Source: Danxiaibacter flavus
GTDB taxonomy: Bacteria > Bacteroidota > Bacteroidia > Chitinophagales > Chitinophagaceae
DNA length: 64,000 nt
Direction of reading: 5' to 3'
Assembly: GCF_041060425.1 (NCBI RefSeq)
Contig: NZ_JAULBC010000007.1
Coordinates: 248,001 to 312,000 of the forward strand
Shown: one piece after another, positions 10,194-17,930 of the stretch
Position numbering within the stretch: the stretch's first letter is position 1
Layout of the letters: every line of letters starts with the position of its first letter
Translations under genes and position numbers: made by a program
Notes under the pieces: generated by a model
Told to the model about the DNA's origin: nothing
The model's database searches: none
The model's input: the letters and a program-made list of their open reading frames with translations, nothing else

Positions 10194-11285
10194 ATGAAGC
10201 CGATAATAACATCCATCTTAATAATATCTACAGTCGCCTGCAACCAATCTCAACCGAAACAACAAGAGTCAATAACCAGTACAGCAGGAAATGCAGATTC
10301 TGTAAAAACTTTTTTGCTTCACCAGGATACTGTTACAAAGGATATTTCCCTTCCGGGCGAGCTGGTTGCCAATGAAGTGGTGCAGGTTCGGGCAAAAGTG
10401 CAGGGATATATTCGTAAACTTAGTGTTGACATTGGTGCAAGGGTCACTAAAGGACAAGTACTTGCTCTGGTTGATGCACCAGAAATCAAAAGCCGGTTGT
10501 CGGAATTAAATGAAAAAGTAAAAGGCACGCACGCAAGATATCAGTCCAGTAAAGACTATTTTGACCGTATTGATTCCGCTTCCAAAGGACAAGGCGTGAT
10601 CGCACAAAGTGAGTGGCAGCGAACAAAGAACCAAATGCTTGCAGACAGTGCCGAATATAGTGCCGCAGTGTTTGCAGCTTCATCATACAAGCAGATTGGA
10701 GATTACCTTGCAATTGTTGCGCCGTACAACGGAGTTATTACCAAAAGGAATATCGTTATCGGTTCCTTTGTAGGTACCCCAAATGAAAAGCCTTTATTTG
10801 AATTGGAAGATAACTCGTTATTAAGACTGCGGGTTGGTGTTCCTGAAATTTACACGAATGCCATCCTTTTAGACAATAGCGGAACCGTAACTACACGATC
10901 ATTGCCAGACAAAAAGTTTAAGGCCTCACTGGCACGAAAGGCTGGCAGCATAGACAACGATACAAGAAGTGAGATATGGGAGTTTGAAATCTCTAACACG
11001 ACAGCAGAGCTAAAGCCGGGTAGTTATGCAGATGTGAAACTTAAGTTCACCAGGCCCCGTCCTTCATTTGTTGTTCCTGTTTCTGCTGTTGTTTCAACGC
11101 TTGAAAAACGCTTCGTAATAAAAGTGGCCGCAGGAAACACACAGTGGATTGATGTAAGAACAGGTTTTAATATGGGCGACAGAACTGAAATATTTGGTGA
11201 CTTATTAACAGGAGACACTATTGTTACAAAAGGCAACGAGGAATTGAAGGCAGGTAAAAAAGTAATTGTACAGGTAAGCAAATAG
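10194..11285 (+). CDS. RND efflux periplasmic adaptor lipoprotein
   Basis: A 363-residue membrane-fusion protein that bridges the RND pump and the TolC channel. The signal peptide ends in a lipobox with Cys16, so it is probably anchored to the inner membrane by lipid. Residues about 60-100 form the first lipoyl half (VRAKVQGYIRKLSVDIGARVTKGQ), about 100-160 the helical hairpin, about 165-200 the second lipoyl half (APYNGVITKRNIVIGSFV), then the beta-barrel and membrane-proximal domains. It begins 12 bases after the RND stop and is the last gene of the operon. Confidence 0.88.
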   Translation: MKPIITSILIISTVACNQSQPKQQESITSTAGNADSVKTFLLHQDTVTKDISLPGELVANEVVQVRAKVQGYIRKLSVDIGARVTKGQVLALVDAPEIKSRLSELNEKVKGTHARYQSSKDYFDRIDSASKGQGVIAQSEWQRTKNQMLADSAEYSAAVFAASSYKQIGDYLAIVAPYNGVITKRNIVIGSFVGTPNEKPLFELEDNSLLRLRVGVPEIYTNAILLDNSGTVTTRSLPDKKFKASLARKAGSIDNDTRSEIWEFEISNTTAELKPGSYADVKLKFTRPRPSFVVPVSAVVSTLEKRFVIKVAAGNTQWIDVRTGFNMGDRTEIFGDLLTGDTIVTKGNEELKAGKKVIVQVSK

Positions 11286-11343
11286 GGAAAATACAGGTGC
11301 AACTTTTTTGATACCGAAAGTAACATGGTCAAAAAAAGAAACA

Positions 11344-11385
11344 CAAAAGGTGCAAAAATTGGACTCCAATAATTGGCACCTTTTG
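11344..11385 (+). terminator. Probable terminator of the ChrB-RND operon
   Basis: Perfect 10-bp inverted repeat CAAAAGGTGC (11344-11353) and its complement (11376-11385) with a 22-base loop, followed within about 10 bases by a run of seven or more T. It lies 59 bases after the adaptor stop. Confidence 0.5.
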
Positions 11386-11550
11386 TTGGTATAGTTTTTT
11401 TGTTACACAGAGAACAGCCGGAGAAGACACCGAGGTCCACAGAGCTTTTGCGTCGAACGTCTGCCATTTAATTTTTTGATGTGTGCCCCACATGATTTAT
11501 TCGACATGACGATCCTGGTTTATCAGAAAAAAGTAATAACAAGAAACACA

Positions 11551-11711
11551 AATAAAAAGTGCATAGTAATGTGCGAATCAGCAACCGCAGTGTAACTTCG
11601 ACGGGCAATTTGGTTAACCACAATCAATAAGAATAAAAAGTGCATAGTAATGTGCAAATCAGCAACCGCAGTGTCACCTCGACGGGCAATTTGGTTAACC
11701 ACAATCAATAA
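11551..11711. repeat. Two tandem copies of an 81-bp unit
   Basis: Two adjacent copies with an 81-base period (11551-11631 and 11632-11711) differ at only a few positions (for example GTGCGAATC against GTGCAAATC). No start or stop pattern makes either copy coding. Just downstream are two small palindromes with a GTA centre, AGCCC-GTA-GGGCT (11738-11750) and GTCC-GTA-GGAC (11789-11799). Confidence 0.85.
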
Positions 11712-11851
11712 AAGATGACTGTGCACTTTTCGTCGTTAGCCCGTAGGGCTTAAAGCTCAATAGAAAGTCCCAAATAACGGTTCTTCTTGTCCGTAGGACA
11801 TTAACCTTTGATTGGTAAAAGCCTTAACAGGTTATAATATTACGTCGTCAC

Positions 11852-12478
11852 TCAGAAATCCACCGATAAAGAAGCGATAACAAAATTATCGGTTGAAAAT
11901 GGGTTAAAGTAATAAACACCGGCGGTAAGTTTCCAAAAAGAATATTCCGCAAAAATGCCCCGCTGTACATCAAGCCGGGTTTGATACAGTTTGGTACGTT
12001 GCATGGAAATACCGGTGCGCAGTGCGCTAATGGGAGCAACTGCCAACTCAGACCATGTATAAAAAAAGTTATTTTCCTTACCTGCAAAATCAACCAGGTA
12101 TTCGCTTTCAGAGTAAAAGTCAAAAATTTTATAAGATGCATCTAATTCAAGTGCGGGCACAAACCCATCCGTATTGCCAACAGCAATGCCGAGCATTGGC
12201 GTTGCTCCGAAGCGAAACTTCTTTCCCGTTTCAAACCGCCATCCGGCAAATGCTGATGCTGTATTCAGATCTTCATAGTTGTATCGTGCTTCCAGGTGCA
12301 GTTTCTTGTAATCGGCATAACCAATTAGTGTAAATGTGTTTTTGTCCCCGGGAATAAAATAATAATACCCAGCGGCCGACAATAACCATTTTGACTGCGA
12401 TGAGTCTGCAGTACTGTCTTGCGCAAACAATATGCGGGGAAGAAAATAAAGAATAAGTATAATGAATGTTTTAGACAT
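11852..12478 (-). CDS. Outer-membrane beta-barrel protein, hypothetical
   Basis: A 208-residue exported protein. It has a signal peptide (cleavage after LFAQ, about residue 19) and then amphipathic beta-strand sequence, ending in Phe (SLSVDF), the usual end of an outer-membrane barrel. The frame is open farther upstream, but the ATG at 12478 gives the signal peptide directly and sits 2 bases after the stop of the VIT-like gene, so I choose it. It is co-transcribed with that gene. Function unknown; it may serve the same substrate as the upstream membrane protein. Confidence 0.7.
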   Translation of the reverse strand: MSKTFIILILYFLPRILFAQDSTADSSQSKWLLSAAGYYYFIPGDKNTFTLIGYADYKKLHLEARYNYEDLNTASAFAGWRFETGKKFRFGATPMLGIAVGNTDGFVPALELDASYKIFDFYSESEYLVDFAGKENNFFYTWSELAVAPISALRTGISMQRTKLYQTRLDVQRGIFAEYSFWKLTAGVYYFNPFSTDNFVIASLSVDF

Positions 12479-12480
12479 GA

Positions 12481-13206
12481 TCAACCTCCGAGTGCAATGG
12501 TCAGGGCGACGAGTACGATGCCAAGTAATACCATAAAGAAACCCATAAGCCATTTGTTATAGCCACCATAGCGCGCGAGCAACCACCCTCCGACAAACAT
12601 AAGTGCAATTGCAATAAAATTTGAAACGCGCAATGCTCTTTGTACGTCGTCAATAAATTTAAACGGTAAAGCAATTGGAATCGTCGATAAAAATACCAGC
12701 AGGAAAATTCCCAAAGCCATCTTTAAATCCTGTGCCGTTACCTTTACACGCAAGCTTGACGCGGGCAGGTTCAATAATCCTTTACGTATGTGATCCAGGT
12801 TTTCAGCGTCCACAACAGACGAAATTACCGGTGGCAAAGCATCTGCGATAAGTTCCCTTGCTTTTTTGTCATTCTTTGTCTTTCGCACATAATTTAAAAT
12901 AATCCTGCCATGCCCTTTTTCTGCAAGCTCCGCCAGGATAAACATTATCGCATCCACCAGGCCCCATGCAAGATTGCAGCCGATAGCACCGATCAGCATC
13001 TCTTTCACTTCGGCCTTGCCTGTCGTGGCTATACTAATGGTGCAAGTAAAGGTGAGCGCCATAATTAACCCAAAAAGAATTTCAGATATCCTGTCGACGG
13101 GGTTTAATAATCTTTTTTCTTTACGCGGTGCAGTAGGAAGCAGATCATCTCCATTTTGATCAGCAGCCCCGTTCCGGGCAGGATTGTTTTTATCATTGAC
13201 AGACAT
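12481..13206 (-). CDS. VIT1/CCC1-like integral membrane protein
   Basis: A 241-residue membrane protein with about five hydrophobic segments (about 45-65, 75-97, 165-187, 193-212, 218-238) and a cytoplasmic loop between the second and third. The first segments (DRISEILFGLIMALTFTCTI) match the start of VIT1/CCC1-like proteins, which move iron or manganese across membranes. The charged N-terminal 35 residues look disordered. Metal transport is inferred from the fold only; the loop lacks the obvious Glu-rich metal cluster of classic VIT1. It overlaps nothing and is followed after 2 bases by the barrel gene. Confidence 0.6.
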   Translation of the reverse strand: MSVNDKNNPARNGAADQNGDDLLPTAPRKEKRLLNPVDRISEILFGLIMALTFTCTISIATTGKAEVKEMLIGAIGCNLAWGLVDAIMFILAELAEKGHGRIILNYVRKTKNDKKARELIADALPPVISSVVDAENLDHIRKGLLNLPASSLRVKVTAQDLKMALGIFLLVFLSTIPIALPFKFIDDVQRALRVSNFIAIALMFVGGWLLARYGGYNKWLMGFFMVLLGIVLVALTIALGG

Positions 13207-13582
13207 GACGCCTAAATTTCACTTCTTTTGAAATGTGACTTCCATCAATTCACATGAAGGTTGAATAAGCCATATTTTGAACATAACCAAACACGCAACG
13301 AGACCAAACATGCAGCTGAAAAACTAACTCTCCTACTTTATGAATTTATACACCAGGCCTATCCTTACAGTCGTTCGCTGTTTACTACTGGCAGCTCCTA
13401 CTATTGCTCCATGATCAGCGTATGCTGCCAAACACCGGAACTGAACAGAGATACGAAAAGATAGTTATAAAGACGTTGTTTGGTTCCGCGCTATATTGAA
13501 TTTAACGGTAAAACAGTAAAGAGAAATACCTGTCCACTTTTATATATTTATTTTTGCCGCTATTTCCGCGGACATTCTGCAT

Positions 13583-13729
13583 TTAACGGGGGATAAATTC
13601 ACGGGCTTCATCATTGCTTTGGTCTTTTATAAATTCCCCGACAACATCATCCACAAAAATTCGTCTGGTTATATAACCAATAATGCCATTCACTTTCGCT
13701 TGAGCATAATACCGGGATAACGATTGGTT
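13583..13729 (-). pseudogene. Unrecognised decayed coding fragment
   Basis: A 48-codon stretch between two stops with coding-like composition (contains IIGYITRRIFVDDVVGEF and KDQSNDEAREFIPR) but no ATG start. It reads like the C-terminus of a lost gene. I do not recognise the family. Confidence 0.35.
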
Positions 13730-13797
13730 TTAGTTACTCGTCCGGTAGTTTTGATTAAAACATTTTAACGGCATAAAAGCCCTTCCGAAGGGCCCAG

Positions 13798-14004
13798 TGT
13801 CATTTAGTTAAGAACATTTAAAGCTCCAGCGGAGCTCCCTGTTTGTAGAAGATCAGAATTTTAAATGTCATCAGATTCCAGCGGAGTTTCCTGTAACGCT
13901 TAACTGGTAGCTCCTACCGGAGCTGGGTTGATCTGTTTTTTTCTTTCTACAAACAGGATGCTCCTACGGAGCAATACCACCAAAGCATCCTTAACTAAAT
14001 GACA
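13798..14004. repeat. 207-bp inverted-repeat element (copy A)
   Basis: The ends are a perfect 15-bp inverted repeat: TGTCATTTAGTTAAG at 13798-13812 and its complement at 13990-14004. Inside is a second nested pair, CCTGTTTGTAGAA (13838-13850) with its complement (13945-13957), and three short palindromes built on AGCTCC/GGAGCT (for example 13822-13836 and 13960-13972). The transcript could fold into a long structured hairpin. Related ends occur at 40711-40847 and 50794-50909. It lies between the VIT gene and the GntR-ABC operon and holds no reading frame. Confidence 0.75.
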
Positions 14005-14074
14005 TTACCCCAGGGCCTGCAGCAGCAAACCACTAAAAATTTTTTTTTGCGCATACCAAAAAAGTTTAGATATT

Positions 14075-14100
14075 TAGTGTACTATTTACCTATGACACTA
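14075..14100. promoter_or_regulatory. Predicted GntR (YtrA-type) operator
   Basis: An inverted repeat TAGTGT-N14-ACACTA ends 11 bases before the start codon of the first ABC gene. GTGT/ACAC half-sites in this spacing are typical of YtrA-type GntR operators, and such a regulator is encoded third in the same operon. The site sits where it would cover the promoter, which fits autorepression of the whole locus. The regulator-to-site link is inference. Confidence 0.55.
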
Positions 14101-14111
14101 AATCGCCTCGT

Positions 14112-14945
14112 ATGGTAAAATTTGAAAATTTCGATTTTGGTTATCGCAAAAAGCAGGTATTCAATAACCTTACTGTTCAATTCAACAGAGGTTATATCTA
14201 CGGTTTACTCGGCAAGAACGGATCGGGAAAATCTACCCTGCTCAATAATATTGCAGGATTGCTCTTTCCTAAAAATGGTTCTGTGAAGGTTTTCAATCAG
14301 AAATCTGGTGAAAGAAATGCGGACCTTTTACAAGACATATTTCTTATTCCTGAAGAGTTTTTTCTCCCTGATACCACCATTAAGCAGTTCTTGAAATATA
14401 ACAGCCCGTTTTATCCCAAATTCGATAAGACTTTATTCGACAATTGCCTGGATGTGTTTGAAATACCGCACACAAATTCCCTTCAGGCATTAAGCTATGG
14501 ACAACGAAAGAAAGTGCTGATCAGTTTTGGACTTGCGACGAATGTCCGTTTATTACTAATGGACGAGCCAACAAACGGATTGGATATAAAAGGCAAAAGC
14601 CAGGTTAGGAAAATGATTGCGCGTGCGTTTTCTGATGAAAAATGCATCATCATCAGTTCCCACCAGGTAAGGGATCTTGAGAATCTTATTGACCGCGTGA
14701 TGGTTATTGATGACGGGCGTATTCTGTTGGACCGGTCAGTGCATGACATTACAGACAAACTTTCATTTAAAATTTCATTTGAACCTGCAGAACTTTCGTG
14801 GGCAATTTATAGCGAGCCCCTGCTTCGGGGAAATGCTATTGTTTCCATTAACGCTGAGGGTGAAGAAGATCGCCTCGATCTTGAATTATTTTATAAGGCA
14901 GTAATGGCTAATCCCGCAGTAATGCATTCAATTTTTAAAAATTAA
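14112..14945 (+). CDS. ABC transporter ATP-binding protein
   Basis: A 277-residue ATPase subunit: Walker A GKNGSGKST (34-42), signature LSYGQ (127-131), Walker B with Asp151-Glu152 in LLLMDEPTNGLD, and a switch His in IISSHQ. The signature is degenerate (LSYGQ instead of LSGGQ), as often in BcrA/YxlF-like exporters. It is first in an operon with a membrane protein and a GntR regulator, an arrangement known from YtrA-type antibiotic or cell-wall stress ABC systems. The substrate cannot be read from sequence. Confidence 0.88.
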   Translation: MVKFENFDFGYRKKQVFNNLTVQFNRGYIYGLLGKNGSGKSTLLNNIAGLLFPKNGSVKVFNQKSGERNADLLQDIFLIPEEFFLPDTTIKQFLKYNSPFYPKFDKTLFDNCLDVFEIPHTNSLQALSYGQRKKVLISFGLATNVRLLLMDEPTNGLDIKGKSQVRKMIARAFSDEKCIIISSHQVRDLENLIDRVMVIDDGRILLDRSVHDITDKLSFKISFEPAELSWAIYSEPLLRGNAIVSINAEGEEDRLDLELFYKAVMANPAVMHSIFKN

Positions 14946-14957
14946 TTTGTTGCATCA

Positions 14958-15806
14958 ATGTATTTGTTAAACCTGAAACGACTTTGGCTATTAACAGGCA
15001 GGCACTGGTTTGAAAACAGGAAAACATATTTGCTTTTCTTTTTGGCACTTGCAGCATTTTTACTAGGCTGGTTTTCATTTATACTCGCAGTTGTTCAACA
15101 AGCAAGGCTATTTAGTTTATCAAATCAAATAACCATATACTTCTTTGGTTTATTTATTTCAGGAATTTTATCTGCGAGTTTTCTTTTCCAGGATTTTTCG
15201 GGTAAAGCAAGAACCATTAACTATCTGATGATACCTGCTTCCTCACTGGAAAAATTGTTTTGTTTAATATTTTATGGCGTAATTCTATTCTTTATTGGGT
15301 ACAACGTAGTTTTTTATATCACTGATTTTTTGTCTTTAAAAGTTGCAGGGGCTATTTACACACCTGAATGGCAAAGGGTGCATGGATACAATAACTATTT
15401 CACTTTTAAACAGGCAAACACGTTTTCATTAGATTCCGACATGTTTGTTTTTTACCCGGGCGACAATATTGATCTGTATACGGCCTTCTTTCCTATACAA
15501 TCCTGTTTTCTGTTAGGCGCATTTTATTTTAGAAAGAATGGTCTTATTAAAACATTGATTGTGTTATTACTGGTTTGGCTGGTGTTTGTAGTATTAGAAA
15601 GCCGGATACTTTTTTCAACTATGCCATCGAATTCAAGAGTAGCAAATGCCTTTACAGCTTACATTGTACCACAACCGGACGGTTACGATAATATCATAAC
15701 ACTTCCGGATTGGATATATCGCACAGTTTTATTTGCCACCCGGTTCGCAATAACGCCTGCAATCTGGCTGGCAACATATTACAGGTTAAAAGAAAAAGAA
15801 CTTTAA
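14958..15806 (+). CDS. ABC-locus integral membrane protein (probable permease)
   Basis: A 282-residue protein with about six hydrophobic segments (about 24-48, 58-80, 94-118, 168-186, 195-213, 245-272) separated by a loop at about 118-165. It begins 12 bases after the ATPase stop, so it is the natural membrane partner. It lacks strong similarity to well-described ABC-2 permeases that I can point to, so the assignment rests on topology and position. Confidence 0.7.
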   Translation: MYLLNLKRLWLLTGRHWFENRKTYLLFFLALAAFLLGWFSFILAVVQQARLFSLSNQITIYFFGLFISGILSASFLFQDFSGKARTINYLMIPASSLEKLFCLIFYGVILFFIGYNVVFYITDFLSLKVAGAIYTPEWQRVHGYNNYFTFKQANTFSLDSDMFVFYPGDNIDLYTAFFPIQSCFLLGAFYFRKNGLIKTLIVLLLVWLVFVVLESRILFSTMPSNSRVANAFTAYIVPQPDGYDNIITLPDWIYRTVLFATRFAITPAIWLATYYRLKEKEL

Positions 15807-15817
15807 AAAGAAATGTC

Positions 15818-16216
15818 ATGCAGTTTAGAGAATCTCAACCAATATATTTACAGATCGCCGATTATGTTTGCGAAAGAATTCTTTTAAAAGAATGGAAGAC
15901 AGGTGAACGCATTCCATCTGTCCGGGAATTAGCCGTGCAATTGGAAGTTAACCCCAATACTGTACTTCGGACGTATGATTATCTTCAGCAAAACGAGATT
16001 ATCCAAAACCAGCGGGGTGTTGGCTATCATGTGTCTTCTTCAGCAATGAAAACCGCCATGAAATACCGGAGAAATGATTTTATGGAGCGGGACCTGCCTT
16101 CATTGTTTAGAAATCTTTACCTGCTAGACATGGAGATTGAAGAGCTTGCCGTAATGTATGAAAAATACAAACGTTCGAATTTTAATGAAAAATCAAATAT
16201 GTCCAGGGTAAAATGA
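15818..16216 (+). CDS. GntR-family transcriptional regulator (YtrA type)
   Basis: A 132-residue regulator with the short YtrA layout: an N-terminal winged helix-turn-helix (about 8-75, with IYLQIADYVCERILL, GERIPSVRELAVQLEVNPNTV and RTYDYLQQNEII) and only a small C-terminal helical tail with no ligand domain. The ATG at 15818 is chosen because it starts exactly at the conserved FRESQPIYLQI segment; a longer frame from 15710 would overlap the previous gene by about 100 bases. The operator at 14075-14100 is its likely target. It overlaps the next gene by ATGA. Confidence 0.88.
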   Translation: MQFRESQPIYLQIADYVCERILLKEWKTGERIPSVRELAVQLEVNPNTVLRTYDYLQQNEIIQNQRGVGYHVSSSAMKTAMKYRRNDFMERDLPSLFRNLYLLDMEIEELAVMYEKYKRSNFNEKSNMSRVK

Positions 16217-16905
16217 AAACAAGCAATAAAATACTCGCTGGAATTTTGTTGATTTCTTTCGGATTTGCAATTACATCGCATTTCGTACTGCATAGTAAAT
16301 TTCTCCGACGGGATTTTGTTTCTAAAGATAAAGTGGCCACCTTTTTCTATGACATATATCCATTGAACCAGCCCGGATTTATTAAGCTATACAGACTTAA
16401 TGCGTGCTACATTAAACCTGGTAAGCAGGCCAGGCTCTCTGTAGAAAAAAGTTTAATAAAGAACATTAAATACATTGTTATAAACGACACCCTTATCATT
16501 CACGGGGATTCAAGCGCTAGTCAATGGACATCACCAAAGGTGGTTCTTGAACTAGCCACCATTCCATTTGCTGATGTAAAGAATTGCAATGTATATATTG
16601 AAGGAAGCCGGGATAGCCTTATACCACCGGACTTTCAACTAGCTATGAATTATGGCCACCTGTATAGCAGGCAACCATATGGTGATACTGTTGTTGCAAA
16701 ATTTTTCGGCAGATTAAAAGTTAACGCTTCAAACAACAGTGAGATAGTACTATACAAGAAAGATCATTTTAATAACATAGATCTAAATCTTGATAACTCG
16801 GTATTCCAGGAACGGAATGCCAAACATAAAAACATCAGCATTACATCAGATTCCAGTTCAACTATAGTCACAGGCGGCAGGAACTTTCTGCTATTGAATA
16901 AATAG
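16213..16905 (+). CDS. Membrane-anchored beta-rich protein, GIN/DUF2807-like
   Basis: A 230-residue protein with one N-terminal hydrophobic segment (about 8-27) and then repeated short beta-strand turns (for example IKNIKYIVINDTLIIHGD and KVNASNNSEIVLYKK), as in the head GIN (DUF2807) beta-solenoid family. Translation is coupled to the GntR gene by an ATGA overlap. Its role in the ABC locus is unknown; an envelope-facing accessory or sensor is possible. Confidence 0.55.
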   Translation: MKTSNKILAGILLISFGFAITSHFVLHSKFLRRDFVSKDKVATFFYDIYPLNQPGFIKLYRLNACYIKPGKQARLSVEKSLIKNIKYIVINDTLIIHGDSSASQWTSPKVVLELATIPFADVKNCNVYIEGSRDSLIPPDFQLAMNYGHLYSRQPYGDTVVAKFFGRLKVNASNNSEIVLYKKDHFNNIDLNLDNSVFQERNAKHKNISITSDSSSTIVTGGRNFLLLNK

Positions 16906-17016
16906 GCAGTCATTTCTTAGTCCGGGCGCATTTTAATGCCATTGATGAAACCTGCTGCAGGCGGGGTGATAACTGTTTGCCCATAACCAAAGTTATTTAT
17001 CATAAATCAGAAAATT

Positions 17017-17904
17017 ATGCAATTAAAGATCGATGCTCTTTCTAAAACATATTCAAACGGTGTACAAGCAATTAAAAGTGTCAATCTCACTTTAAGCCAG
17101 GGCATGTTTGGCCTGCTTGGACCAAATGGTGCAGGTAAATCATCGCTTATGCGTACCGTAGCAACTTTGCAGGAGCCTGATGAGGGCACCATATTTTTAA
17201 ATGATATTGATGTTCTAAAACAGAAAACAACTGTAAGACAGCTTCTGGGCTATCTTCCACAGGAATTTGGTGTTTACCCCAAAATATCTGCAGAGCAAAT
17301 GCTTGATCATATCGCCAGGCTAAAAGGAGTTGGTAATAAAAGCGAACGTAAGGACCTGGTTGACTATTTATTAAATAAAGTAAATCTATACAAAGATAAA
17401 AAGAAACATCTTGGCACTTATTCCGGAGGGATGAAACAACGGTTCGGAATTGCACAGGCACTAACAGGCAAACCTAAACTGATAATTGTGGACGAGCCTA
17501 CAGCCGGCCTTGATCCTGCAGAACGGAACAGGTTTTACAACCTGCTGAGTGAATTGGGAGAAAATACAGTTGTAATACTCTCTACACATATTGTTGAAGA
17601 TGTAAGTACACTCTGTTCGCATTTCGCCATTATTTGCTCGGGCGAAGTATTATACACCGGAACGCCGGAAGACGCAGTTCAGTCCCTCGCCGGAAAAATC
17701 TACAGCAAAGCCATCTGTAAATCTCAGATTGATCAGCACAGAAAAGACTACAGGCTTATTTCAACGCAGCTTAAATCTGGTTCACATTACATACGCATCT
17801 ATTCAGAAAATGAACCCGGAAATGGTTTCCAATGCAGCCAGCCCGGCCTGGAAGATGTTTACTTCAATTACATTTCTTCAAAAGTTGATATCGGAACAAT
17901 TTAA
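17017..17904 (+). CDS. ABC transporter ATP-binding protein
   Basis: A 295-residue ATPase: Walker A GPNGAGKSS (35-43), Q-loop LPQEF (85-89), signature YSGGM (near 136), Walker B LIIVDEPTAGLD and the switch His in ILSTHIVED. The last 80 residues are a variable tail ending in the usual GLEDVYFNYIS. It begins 111 bases after the GIN-like gene and 26 bases before the permease/M1 fusion, which is its likely partner, so the locus codes for two distinct ABC systems. Confidence 0.88.
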   Translation: MQLKIDALSKTYSNGVQAIKSVNLTLSQGMFGLLGPNGAGKSSLMRTVATLQEPDEGTIFLNDIDVLKQKTTVRQLLGYLPQEFGVYPKISAEQMLDHIARLKGVGNKSERKDLVDYLLNKVNLYKDKKKHLGTYSGGMKQRFGIAQALTGKPKLIIVDEPTAGLDPAERNRFYNLLSELGENTVVILSTHIVEDVSTLCSHFAIICSGEVLYTGTPEDAVQSLAGKIYSKAICKSQIDQHRKDYRLISTQLKSGSHYIRIYSENEPGNGFQCSQPGLEDVYFNYISSKVDIGTI

Positions 17905-17930
17905 TTATACGTCCCGTCAAATTATTTTTT

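Noticed and set aside
11286..11850. Insertion-sequence remnant after the RND operon
   Set aside because: No transposase-like frame and no terminal inverted repeats were found, only the 81-bp duplication.
15710..15817. Longer N-terminus for the GntR regulator
   Set aside because: It would lie in another frame of the membrane-protein gene and precede the conserved FRESQPIYLQI start of the family.
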